A program made the translations under genes and the position numbers. Shown one piece after another: positions 9,306-16,941 of a stretch of 64,000 nucleotides of DNA (positions are counted from its first letter, which is position 1; each line of letters opens with the position of its first letter). The stretch covers positions 2,773,501 through 2,837,500 of the forward strand of contig NZ_OW485601.1 in NCBI RefSeq assembly GCF_937425535.1, given 5' to 3'. This DNA is from Rhodovastum atsumiense (GTDB lineage Bacteria > Pseudomonadota > Alphaproteobacteria > Acetobacterales > Acetobacteraceae). Under the pieces are notes generated by a model, which did no database searches, was not told the DNA's origin, and saw only the letters and a list, made by a program, of their open reading frames with translations.

Positions 9306-10304
9306 ATGTGCCGCCTGTTCGCCCTCGTCCTGATCGCGCTGTCGGTCAGCTCGGCTGCCCTGGCGCAGACGACGCTGCTGAACGTCTCCTACGATCCGAC
9401 GCGTGAGCTTTACGCCGCTTTCAACAAGGCCTTCACCGAAGTCTGGAAGCGTCAGACCGGCGAAACCGTCCAACTGCGGGCGTCGCATGGTGGATCAGGG
9501 GCGCAGGCCCGCGCGGTCATCGACGGGCTGGAGGCGGACGTGGTGACGCTTGCCCTGGAACCCGACATCGACGCCATCGTCGACCGGTCCGGGCTGATCG
9601 CGCCGGGCTGGCGGGGGGAACTGCCAAATCGCTCGGTGCCCTATACCTCGACCATCGTCTTCCTGGTCCGCAAGGGCAACCCGAAGCAGATCCGCGACTG
9701 GCCCGACCTGATCCGTCCGGGCGTGGCCGTCATCACTCCCAATCCCAAGACCTCCGGCGGCGCACGCTGGAACTACCTCGCCGCCTGGGGCTATGCGCTG
9801 CGCGCCAACGAAGGGGACGAGGCCAAGGCGCGCGCCTTCGTGGCCGAGTTGTTCCGCCACGTGCCGGTGCTGGACAGTGGCGCGCGCGGTGCCACCAACA
9901 CCTTCGCGCGGCGCAACCAGGGCGACGTGCTGCTGGCCTGGGAGGACGACGCCATCCTGGCGGTGCGGGAAATCGGCAGCAACCAACTGGAAATCGTCTA
10001 CCCGTCGCTGTCGATCAAGGCCGAGCCGGTGGTCGCCGTCGTCGACAAGGTGGTGGATCGCCGCGGCACGCGCGCGCTGGCGGAAGCCTATCTGCGCTAC
10101 CTGTACACGCCGGAGGGGCAGGATCTGGTGGCCCGCCACTACTACCGCCCGATCGACCCGGCGGTGGCGGCGCGGCACACCCAGACCTTCCCGCCGATCG
10201 CCACCTTCGCGCTGGAGGATCTGTTCGGCGACTGGCGGACGGTGCAGGCGAAGCACTTCTCTGATGGCGGCATCTACGACCAGATCCATCAGCCGGGCCG
10301 CTGA
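9306..10304 (+). CDS. Sulfate-type periplasmic binding protein (Sbp/CysP family)
   Basis: A 332-residue secreted protein with a typical signal peptide ending near SSAALAQ. The mature start '[18 protein letters not shown]' and the later [24 protein letters not shown] region are characteristic of sulfate/thiosulfate-binding proteins. I chose ATG 9306, which puts the signal sequence at the N-terminus; the frame is open upstream but overlaps the preceding gene. It lies 13 bases after the NifK-like gene on the same strand and has no CysT/W/A genes beside it. That suggests it was recruited to this operon, or works with a sulfate permease encoded elsewhere. Confidence 0.85.
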   Translation: MCRLFALVLIALSVSSAALAQTTLLNVSYDPTRELYAAFNKAFTEVWKRQTGETVQLRASHGGSGAQARAVIDGLEADVVTLALEPDIDAIVDRSGLIAPGWRGELPNRSVPYTSTIVFLVRKGNPKQIRDWPDLIRPGVAVITPNPKTSGGARWNYLAAWGYALRANEGDEAKARAFVAELFRHVPVLDSGARGATNTFARRNQGDVLLAWEDDAILAVREIGSNQLEIVYPSLSIKAEPVVAVVDKVVDRRGTRALAEAYLRYLYTPEGQDLVARHYYRPIDPAVAARHTQTFPPIATFALEDLFGDWRTVQAKHFSDGGIYDQIHQPGR

Positions 10305-10313
10305 GCAAGCGTT

Positions 10314-10374
10314 GGCGGACTATGTCCGCCCTACATCAGCAAGTGTAGGGCGGATAAGCGCAGCGCCATCCGCC
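10314..10374. terminator. Triple hairpin between convergent operons
   Basis: Three consecutive perfect stems lie between the convergent sbp-like and hydG genes. They are GGCGGAC/GTCCGCC (10314-10330, TAT loop), CCCTACA/TGTAGGG (10329-10350) and GGCGGAT/ATCCGCC (10349-10374), the last with an inner GCGC-A-GCGC. The position suggests a bidirectional transcription terminator. The GTAGGGCGGAT...ATCCGCC unit resembles REP-like elements common in proteobacterial genomes. Confidence 0.55.
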
Positions 10375-10387
10375 ATCGCAAGGCGCC

Positions 10388-11785
10388 TCAGCGGAACACG
10401 TCGCGCTTTCCCTCGTGCACCTTGCGGATCATCGTTTCCGAGTAGTGCCGGATCTTTTCAGGCATCCGCTCGAGTTCCGCCTGGATCGCCTGGTTGCCGG
10501 CCCGCACCGTCGCCGGTGAGGCATAATCCTCGAGGTATTCGACGAAGGTGGAGAGCCCGTTCGGGCCGCACATCTCGCGGATCAGGCCGGGCTTGGCCAT
10601 GTCCATGAAGTCCTTGCCAGTGCGGCCGCGGCGGTAGCATGCGGTGCAGAAGGACGGCAGGAAGCCCGCTTCGGCGACATCGTGCACCACCTCGTCGAGC
10701 GAGCGGTGGTCGCCGCGCTGGAACTGGCTGGCGTCCTCGGCATCGGTCTCCGTGTAGCCGCCCGGATTGGTGCGACTGCCGCCGGAGATCTGCGAAATCC
10801 CGAGCAACAGGCTTTCCCGCCGCATCGCCGGGGTTTCGCGCGTGCTCATGATCATCCCGGTATAGGGAACAGCGAGGCGCAGGATGGCGATGAGCTTGCG
10901 GAAATCGTCGTCGGAGACGGCATAGGGCGGCGCTTCCGACATCGCCGAGCCGACGGCGGGCTCGATCCGCGGCACGCTGATCGTGTGACAGCCGACGCCG
11001 AAGCACTGTTCCAGATGGGCGATGTGCTGCATCAGCGCCAGGATCTCGAAGCGCCAGTCGTACAGGCCGAACAGCACGCCGAGCCCGACATCGTCGATGC
11101 CCGCTTCCATGGCCCGGTCCATCGCCGAGACGCGCCAGGCGAAATCGGTCTTGGGGCCGGCGACATGCACCTCGGCATAGGTCGGGCGGTGATAGGTTTC
11201 CTGGAACAGTTGGTAGGTGCCGATGCCGGCGGCCTTGAGCGCCCGGAATTCCTCGACGGTGAGCGGCGCGACATTGACGTTGATGCGGCGGATCTCGCCA
11301 CGATCGCGGTGCACGCCGTAGATCGTGGCGATGGCATCGAGCAGGTAGGAAAATCCCTTGCCGGGAAACGCCTCGCCGGCGATCAGCAGCAGCCGCTTGT
11401 GTCCCTGTTCGACCAGCGCGGCGGTTTCCTGCGCCACTTCCTCAAGCGTCAGGAACCGGCGGGACAATTCGTGATTATTCTTGCGGAAGGCGCAGTAGAC
11501 GCATTCGTTCTGGCAGATGTTGGAGAAGTAGAGCGGCGCGAACAGCACCACGCGCCGTCCGTAGATCTCGTCCTTGACGGTGCGGGCGGCGTCGAAGACC
11601 TCCGCCAGCAGGTCGGGCGACGTGACCGTCGACAACACCGCCACCTCGGCAAGGCCCAGCCCCGTCAGAGTCCTGGCCTTGTCGAGAATGGCCCTGACCT
11701 GCCCCGGGTCGTCGCGGGCCGGCGACCCGAGCGCCCCGGCAATGGCAGCCTCGTCGATCCAGTCGATCGGGCTTTGCTGTTTCAT
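10388..11785 (-). CDS. hydG: [FeFe]-hydrogenase H-cluster maturase HydG
   Basis: HydG is a radical SAM tyrosine lyase that makes the CO and CN ligands of the H-cluster. The 465-residue product has the SAM cluster motif CQNECVYC (CX3CX2C). It also has the diagnostic C-terminal second-cluster motif CTACYRRGRTG...C, spaced CX2CX22C, which separates HydG from the paralogue ThiH. Length is normal for the family. It is the third gene of the - strand hydrogenase operon, 43 bases after hydA. HydE and HydF, the other two maturases, are not in this window and would have to be elsewhere. Confidence 0.93.
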   Translation of the reverse strand: MKQQSPIDWIDEAAIAGALGSPARDDPGQVRAILDKARTLTGLGLAEVAVLSTVTSPDLLAEVFDAARTVKDEIYGRRVVLFAPLYFSNICQNECVYCAFRKNNHELSRRFLTLEEVAQETAALVEQGHKRLLLIAGEAFPGKGFSYLLDAIATIYGVHRDRGEIRRINVNVAPLTVEEFRALKAAGIGTYQLFQETYHRPTYAEVHVAGPKTDFAWRVSAMDRAMEAGIDDVGLGVLFGLYDWRFEILALMQHIAHLEQCFGVGCHTISVPRIEPAVGSAMSEAPPYAVSDDDFRKLIAILRLAVPYTGMIMSTRETPAMRRESLLLGISQISGGSRTNPGGYTETDAEDASQFQRGDHRSLDEVVHDVAEAGFLPSFCTACYRRGRTGKDFMDMAKPGLIREMCGPNGLSTFVEYLEDYASPATVRAGNQAIQAELERMPEKIRHYSETMIRKVHEGKRDVFR

Positions 11786-11828
11786 GCCGGGACCTTTGCC
11801 GGGAAGGAGGTCTTATTTCAACGCGCTT

Positions 11829-13742
11829 TCACGAGATGAACTTGCCGCGCCGTGTGTAGTCGGTGTGCAGCAGGTGGTGCGACTGATGGCCGCAGGGACC
11901 GTCGGTCAGGAAGTCCTCATAAAGTTTCAGCACCACCGGGTTTTCGTGCGATTTGCGCAGGGCATAGCCGGCATCCGCTTCGTAGATCGCCTGGGCGCGT
12001 TTGGCGCGGATTTCCGGGGTGGTGGGGATCGGCTGGCCGCCGCCGCCGAGGCAACCGCCCGGGCAGGCCATGACCTCGATGAAGTGGCATTCGCTGAACG
12101 GGCCGCCGGCCTTGATGTCCTCGACCACCTGGCGGGCATTGGCGATGCCGTGTGCGACGCCCACTTTCAGGGTCACCCCCTTCAGCCATTCCCAGTCCGG
12201 CACCAGCGCCTTGAGCAGGTCGGGCACCGGCCCGACCTCGGTGATCGGGATCTCGATCAGCCGCGCGCCCTCGAAGCCGCGCACCGGCACGATGTTGGCG
12301 TGGTCGAAGAAGTTCTCCACTTTCTGGCCGGTGACCAGCTCGATCACCGTGCGCAGCGCCGCCTCCATCACGCCGCCGGTGGCACCGAAGATCATGCCGG
12401 CGCCGGAGGCTTCGTAGAACGGCTCGTCGAAGCCCGATTTCGGCATGTTCGGCAGGTCGATGCCGGCCTCGGAGATCATCTTGGCGAGTTCGCGGGTGGT
12501 GACGACGAAATCGACGTCCTTGAAGCCGCTGTCGCACATCTCCGGCCGGTTGCACTCGTATTTCTTGGCGGTGCAGGGCATTACCGACACCACCACCATG
12601 TCCCTGGGATCGATGCCGCGCTGCTGGGCGTAATAGGTCTTCAGCAGCGCCCCGAACATCTGCTGCGGGCTCTTGGCGGTGGAGAGGTTGGGGATCATGT
12701 CGGGATAGACGTGCTCGACATATTTCACCCAGCCCGGCGAGCAACTGGTGAACTGCGGCAGGGCGACGTCGTTGTCGCGCTTGGCCAGGGCGTTGTAGAG
12801 CCGCAGGATCAGCTCGGTCCCTTCCTCCAGGATGGTCAGGTCGGCGGTGTGGTTGGTGTCGAACACGCCGTCGAAGCCCATACGGCGCAGCGCGGTGTTC
12901 ATCTGCCCGGTCATCGAGGTGCCGGGCGGCTGGCCGAAGCATTCCCCGATCGCCGCGCGCGGCGAGGGCGCGGTCTGGATCACCACGTGCCGGCTCGGGT
13001 CATCGAGCATCCGCCAGACCTCGTCGGTCTGGTCGAGCGCGGTCAGCGCGCCGGTCGGGCAGCGATTGATGCACTGGCCGCAATTGATGCAGACCACCGC
13101 GGCGAGCGACTTGTCGCCGAAGGTGGTGATCATCGACCGCGCGCTGCGGTCCTTCACCGTCAGGCAGCCGATCGCCTGCAACTCCGCGCAGGTGCGCACG
13201 CAGCGGCGACAGAGCACGCATTTGTTCATGTCGCGCACGATGGCGTCGCTGGTGTGGTCCACCGGGTAGCGCGGCTCGGTCGGATGGCCGAAGCGGAAGA
13301 AATCCACCCCGTATTCCTTGGCCAGCGACTGCAGCTCGCAATTGTTGTTGCGCTTGCAGGCGTAGCATTCGCCGTAGTGGTTGGCGAGCATCAGGTCGAC
13401 GATGTGCCGGCGTGCCGTGCGCACGGCGCGGGCCTTGGTGTCGATGGCGATAGGCTGCAGGATCGGGGTGGTGCAGGCGGGCTGCAGCGCGCGCATCCCT
13501 TCGACCTGCACCACGCAGATGCGGCAGACCCCGGCCGGGCGCAGGTCCGGATGGTCGCACAAGGTGGGGATGTGCACGCCGATCTCGCGGGCGGCCTTGA
13601 GGATGGTGGTGCCGGATGGCACCTCGACCGAGATGCCGTCGATGGTGGCGCTGACCATGACGGGGGCGGACGGTGCCTCGGACGCGCCGGCATCGCCGGC
13701 GGGGGCACACGGGACGACGACGTCGCGCGGATGATGATGCAT
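11829..13742 (-). CDS. hydA: [FeFe]-hydrogenase catalytic subunit, NAD(P)-linked multimeric type
   Basis: A catalytic subunit of about 637 residues. In order it has a ferredoxin-like [2Fe-2S] domain (CDHPDLRPAGVCRIC...C), a NuoG-like segment with His/Cys ligands (HYGECYACKRNNNC), a two-[4Fe-4S] domain (CVLCRRCVRTC and CINCGQCINRC) and the H-cluster domain. L1 reads TSCSPGW (C334, S335), L2 MPCTAKKYE and L3 EVMACPGGCLGGGGQP, followed by the small-subunit-like tail. The ATG at 13742 has GGGAG about ten bases upstream; a longer frame would overlap the NuoEF gene. The TSCCP motif of well-studied enzymes is altered at its second cysteine. Confidence 0.92.
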   Translation of the reverse strand: MHHHPRDVVVPCAPAGDAGASEAPSAPVMVSATIDGISVEVPSGTTILKAAREIGVHIPTLCDHPDLRPAGVCRICVVQVEGMRALQPACTTPILQPIAIDTKARAVRTARRHIVDLMLANHYGECYACKRNNNCELQSLAKEYGVDFFRFGHPTEPRYPVDHTSDAIVRDMNKCVLCRRCVRTCAELQAIGCLTVKDRSARSMITTFGDKSLAAVVCINCGQCINRCPTGALTALDQTDEVWRMLDDPSRHVVIQTAPSPRAAIGECFGQPPGTSMTGQMNTALRRMGFDGVFDTNHTADLTILEEGTELILRLYNALAKRDNDVALPQFTSCSPGWVKYVEHVYPDMIPNLSTAKSPQQMFGALLKTYYAQQRGIDPRDMVVVSVMPCTAKKYECNRPEMCDSGFKDVDFVVTTRELAKMISEAGIDLPNMPKSGFDEPFYEASGAGMIFGATGGVMEAALRTVIELVTGQKVENFFDHANIVPVRGFEGARLIEIPITEVGPVPDLLKALVPDWEWLKGVTLKVGVAHGIANARQVVEDIKAGGPFSECHFIEVMACPGGCLGGGGQPIPTTPEIRAKRAQAIYEADAGYALRKSHENPVVLKLYEDFLTDGPCGHQSHHLLHTDYTRRGKFIS

Positions 13743-13765
13743 GGGCCTGCTTCTCCCGAGATCCG

Positions 13766-15475
13766 TCAATGGCCCTGGATCGGACGCGCCAGGATCTCTT
13801 CCTTGAAGTGCGCGTTCAGTGCCACGATGACATTCGGGCTCGCCTGGCCGAGTCCGCATTTGGAGGTGAGCTTGATCGTCTCGCTCAGGCCGATCAGGTC
13901 ATTGAGGTAGCGGTTGGAGCAGGTGCCGCGCTTGAGCAGGCGGATGCCCTCCAGCAGCTTGACGTTGCCGTCGCGGCAGGGCGTGCACTGGCCGCAGGAT
14001 TCCTCGATGAAGAATTCCAGGTAGTTCTCGGCCACTTCCAGCATGTCGCGGTCCGGGCCGTAGATGATGATCGAGCCGCCGATGCCCAGGTCCTCGTAGG
14101 CGATCTTGCGGTCGAACTGCCGCGCCGGCACCAGTTGCCCGGTATAGCCGCCCACCTGCACCGCCTTGGCGCCCTTGCCGCCGACGGTTTCCAGCAACTG
14201 ATCGACGGTGATGCCCCAGGGCAGCTCGTAGACGCCGGGATGGGTGCAGTCGCCGGAGACACTGAACAGCTTGAAGCCCTTCGACCGCTCGGTGCCCATG
14301 CTGGCGAACCACTTGGCGCCGCGGTCGAGGATGCAGCAGGCCGAGGCGAGCGTCTCGACGTTGTTGACGATGGTCGGGCAGTTGTTGAAGCCGCGTTCCA
14401 CTGGATAGGGCGGGCGGTTGCGCGGTTCGCCGCGCCGGCCTTCCAGGGATTCGATCAGCGCGGTTTCCTCGCCGCAGACATAGGCGCCGGCGCCCATGTG
14501 GATGCGCACGTCGAAGCAGAAGCCTGGCCGGCCGAGGATGTCCTTGCCGAGCAGGTTGGCGCGGCGGCGCGCTTCCAGCACCGCTTCCAGATGCGGGCGG
14601 AGGTGGCTGTACTCGTAGCGCAGATAGACGATGCCTTCGCGCGCGCCCACGACATAGGCGGCGATGGTCATGCCTTCGAACACCATGTCGGCGTGCTTGC
14701 CGAGGATGATGCGGTCCTTGAAGGTGCCGGGTTCGCCTTCGTCGGCGTTGCAGACCATGTATTTCGGGTCGCCCTTGGCCGCGGCGCCGAACTGCCATTT
14801 CAGCCCGGTCGGGAAGCCGGCGCCGCCGCGCCCGCGCAGGCCGGAGGCGGTCAGTTCGGCGATCACCTCGCGGGGCGACATCGCCACCACCTTGGTCAGC
14901 GCGGCATTGGCCTGGTGGTTGGCGTAATTGAGGGTGTTGGAATAAGTCTCGCCGACATTGCCCACGGGCTTGCGATGGGCGTTGTACTCCTGCCGGCAGT
15001 CCTCGATGATCCGGTGCACCTTGGGCGCGGTGAGATTGGAGAACACCTCGTTGTTCACCATCATCGCCGGCGCCTGGTAGTTCATGCCGATGCAGCTGGT
15101 CCATTCCAGCGTGAACATGCCATCCGGCGTGGTTTCGCCAAAGCGAATGCCAAGGTCATTCTGCAACTGTTGGGCGACCATCTTCGCGCCCTTCATCATC
15201 GACGACATGTCGCGGCTGAGCCGGATGATGAAGCGCCCTTTCGGACGGGTGTTCACGAAATGGTAGAAGGTGGCGACCCCGTACACCTCGGCGGCGGACA
15301 TACCCATCAGGTCGGCGATGTATTGCATCGCAAATTCAGAAATATAGCCGCACTCTGTTTGCAGTGCCTGAAGTATAGGTATCAGAGCGGAGCGCTTTTG
15401 CAATCTTTCAATGATGTATTTCTTGGCGAGGTCGGCGATCAGGTCTTTTTCTTTATCTTGTAGCGTCAACAGCAT
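13766..15475 (-). CDS. NuoE-NuoF fusion, NAD(P)H-oxidising diaphorase subunit of the hydrogenase
   Basis: This 569-residue protein fuses a NuoE thioredoxin-like domain (residues 1-150) to a NuoF domain. The NuoF part has the FMN/NADH motifs GLRGRGGAGFPTGLKW, NADEGEPGTFKDR and GAGAYVCGEETALIESLEG, and a complete C-terminal [4Fe-4S] site (SCGQCTPC...SKCGLG). The NuoE part is degenerate: the CX4C pair is SX4S (SRDMSS) and the second pair CLGAC reads CIGMN, so three of four [2Fe-2S] ligands are gone. It would exchange electrons between NAD(P)H and HydA, whose gene follows after 23 bases. Upstream, GAGAGAGG lies a few bases before the ATG. Confidence 0.9.
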   Translation of the reverse strand: MLLTLQDKEKDLIADLAKKYIIERLQKRSALIPILQALQTECGYISEFAMQYIADLMGMSAAEVYGVATFYHFVNTRPKGRFIIRLSRDMSSMMKGAKMVAQQLQNDLGIRFGETTPDGMFTLEWTSCIGMNYQAPAMMVNNEVFSNLTAPKVHRIIEDCRQEYNAHRKPVGNVGETYSNTLNYANHQANAALTKVVAMSPREVIAELTASGLRGRGGAGFPTGLKWQFGAAAKGDPKYMVCNADEGEPGTFKDRIILGKHADMVFEGMTIAAYVVGAREGIVYLRYEYSHLRPHLEAVLEARRRANLLGKDILGRPGFCFDVRIHMGAGAYVCGEETALIESLEGRRGEPRNRPPYPVERGFNNCPTIVNNVETLASACCILDRGAKWFASMGTERSKGFKLFSVSGDCTHPGVYELPWGITVDQLLETVGGKGAKAVQVGGYTGQLVPARQFDRKIAYEDLGIGGSIIIYGPDRDMLEVAENYLEFFIEESCGQCTPCRDGNVKLLEGIRLLKRGTCSNRYLNDLIGLSETIKLTSKCGLGQASPNVIVALNAHFKEEILARPIQGH

Positions 15476-15549
15476 TGTCGACCTCTCTCGCCATGCGATC
15501 CCACGGGTCTCCGCCCCGAGCCCGCTTCAATGGTCGCAATGTGCAATTC

Positions 15550-15564
15550 TTGATAATGTATCAA
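15550..15564. promoter_or_regulatory. Perfect palindrome TTGATA-N3-TATCAA upstream of the hydrogenase operon
   Basis: The sequence TTGATAATGTATCAA is a perfect 6-bp inverted repeat with a 3-bp centre, in an AT-richer patch 75 bases before the NuoEF start. It looks like a dimeric-regulator operator. The half site resembles the FNR/FixK half site TTGAT, but the FNR spacing (TTGAT-N4-ATCAA, 14 bp) is off by one base here, so an FNR assignment is not secure. Confidence 0.4.
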
Positions 15565-15716
15565 ATGTAGCGTTCTGACAACGTGGTGTTCATGAGCGCC
15601 GTGATGCCGTGCCCTGGTCGGAATGATCGATGACGAGGGGGCGGTTATGAGAGAAAAAGACCGTTCGCACCCGGGACGGCGGAGCCGCTGCCGGCGGGGC
15701 GTTACCCCGCGCCCCA

Positions 15717-15780
15717 CCAGGGCTTCGCCCTGGACCGACCAAGGGCTTCGCCCTTGGAACCCATTCTGTGCCGCGCAGCG
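15717..15780. repeat. GC-rich palindromic intergenic repeat, copy 1
   Basis: Two perfect palindromes lie side by side: CCAGGGCTTCGCCCTGG (15717-15733) and CCAAGGGCTTCGCCCTTGG (15739-15757). A core TCTGTGCCGCGCAGCG (15765-15780) follows. The same building blocks recur at 32518-32665, where the core is in the opposite orientation. The rest of the 415-base gap 15476-15890 holds the hydrogenase promoter region and nothing coding that I can support. Confidence 0.65.
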
Positions 15781-15890
15781 CCCTCGCCTTTTCCTGACGC
15801 GAATGTCGACAGGGTGATGACGCGTTTCCATTGCATCACTGTCCCGGACCGACCATCTGCGAGACCGCGAAAGGGCGAAGCGAGGGATCC

Positions 15891-16754
15891 ATGACCACCG
15901 GCAGCGACACCGCGGGCGCCTCGCCCGGTTTCCGTCCCCTGACCGCCCGGCGGATCTATGCGTTCCTCTCCACCAATGCCTTCACCGCACGCGGGCTTTA
16001 CCTGAACCTGGGCTATTGGCCCCGGGCGGGCGGCATCGACGAGGCCTGCGAGGCCCTGGTCGAACTGATCGGGGAAACCGCCGGGATGGGGCCCGGCGAC
16101 GAGGTCGTCGATGTCGGGTTCGGCTTCGCCGACCAGGACATGTTCTGGCTGCGGCGCTTCGCCCCCCGCCGCATCATCGGCTTCAACGTGACCCCCGCCC
16201 AGGTGCGGATCGCACGGGCCCGGCTGCGCCGGATGGGGCTTGCGGGCCGGATCGACCTGCGGGAGGGCTCGGCGACGCAGTTGCCGCTTCCGGATGCAAG
16301 CTGTGACGTGGTGACCGCGGTCGAATGCGCCTTCCACTTCGACACGCGCGAACGCTTCTTCGCCGAGGCGTTCCGGGTGCTCCGGCCGGGCGGGCGGCTG
16401 GTGCTCGCCGACGTGATCCCCGCCGCGCCGCCGCCGGGTCCGCTGCGGCGCCGGGGGCGGGATTTTCTCTGGAATGCCGCCGCGATCTCGTTCGCGATCC
16501 CGGCCGCCAACGCCTATCCCCGCGACATCTACCGCGACAAGCTCGCGGCACCGGGGTTTGGCAATGTCCAGGTCACTTCGATCCGCGACCAGGTCTTCCC
16601 TGGCTGGCATCGCGCCGTGATGGAGGATGCGGCGCTGCGGCGGCGGCTGCGCCTGTCAGGATGGCTGGCGGATTTCCTGCTGCGCCATCTCGACGAAGAC
16701 GCCATTTACCGGGCGTTCGATTACGTCCTGGCCTCGGCCCGCAAGCCGGCATGA
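15891..16754 (+). CDS. Class I SAM-dependent methyltransferase
   Basis: This 287-residue protein has a Rossmann-type methyltransferase core. Motif I is VVDVGFGFADQD, a variant of the usual DxGxGxG, followed by the acidic-end equivalent IIGFNVTPAQV, a GSATQLPLPDASCD motif and the post-motif FRVLRPGGRLVLADV. It resembles small-molecule methyltransferases of the UbiE/sterol-MT type. ATG 15891 has GAGGGA six bases upstream; the frame is open about 60 bases further. It stands alone, divergent from the hydrogenase operon, and its substrate is unknown. Confidence 0.8.
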   Translation: MTTGSDTAGASPGFRPLTARRIYAFLSTNAFTARGLYLNLGYWPRAGGIDEACEALVELIGETAGMGPGDEVVDVGFGFADQDMFWLRRFAPRRIIGFNVTPAQVRIARARLRRMGLAGRIDLREGSATQLPLPDASCDVVTAVECAFHFDTRERFFAEAFRVLRPGGRLVLADVIPAAPPPGPLRRRGRDFLWNAAAISFAIPAANAYPRDIYRDKLAAPGFGNVQVTSIRDQVFPGWHRAVMEDAALRRRLRLSGWLADFLLRHLDEDAIYRAFDYVLASARKPA

Positions 16755-16837
16755 CCGTTCGGTGCGGGAGGGCTTCCGGCCGGATGGCGCAGCCAAGGGT
16801 ACGCGTCGGGGCGGACGCGGTTTATGACCCTGGGAAC

Positions 16838-16883
16838 ACGAGAGCGCCTTCCGGCTGACCGCCAGCGGTCACAGCGCTCTCGT
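16838..16883. terminator. Nested hairpin between convergent genes
   Basis: A perfect 10-bp stem ACGAGAGCGC/GCGCTCTCGT (16838-16847 with 16874-16883) encloses a second perfect 6-bp hairpin TGACCG-CCAG-CGGTCA. It sits between the methyltransferase and the convergent cold-shock gene and probably ends transcription on one or both strands. A T-tract is weak (CGTTCT). Confidence 0.5.
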
Positions 16884-16941
16884 TCTGTGGCCTGACGCGG
16901 CCCCTGACCGTCGGGCCGTCGTCAGTCAGGCCGATGCGACC

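Noticed and set aside
10388-11785. ThiH (thiamine synthesis tyrosine lyase)
   Set aside because: The C-terminal CX2CX22C motif and the adjacent hydA identify HydG.
15550-15564. Canonical FNR/FixK box
   Set aside because: The half sites fit but the centre is one base too long for TTGAT-N4-ATCAA; kept only as an unassigned palindrome.
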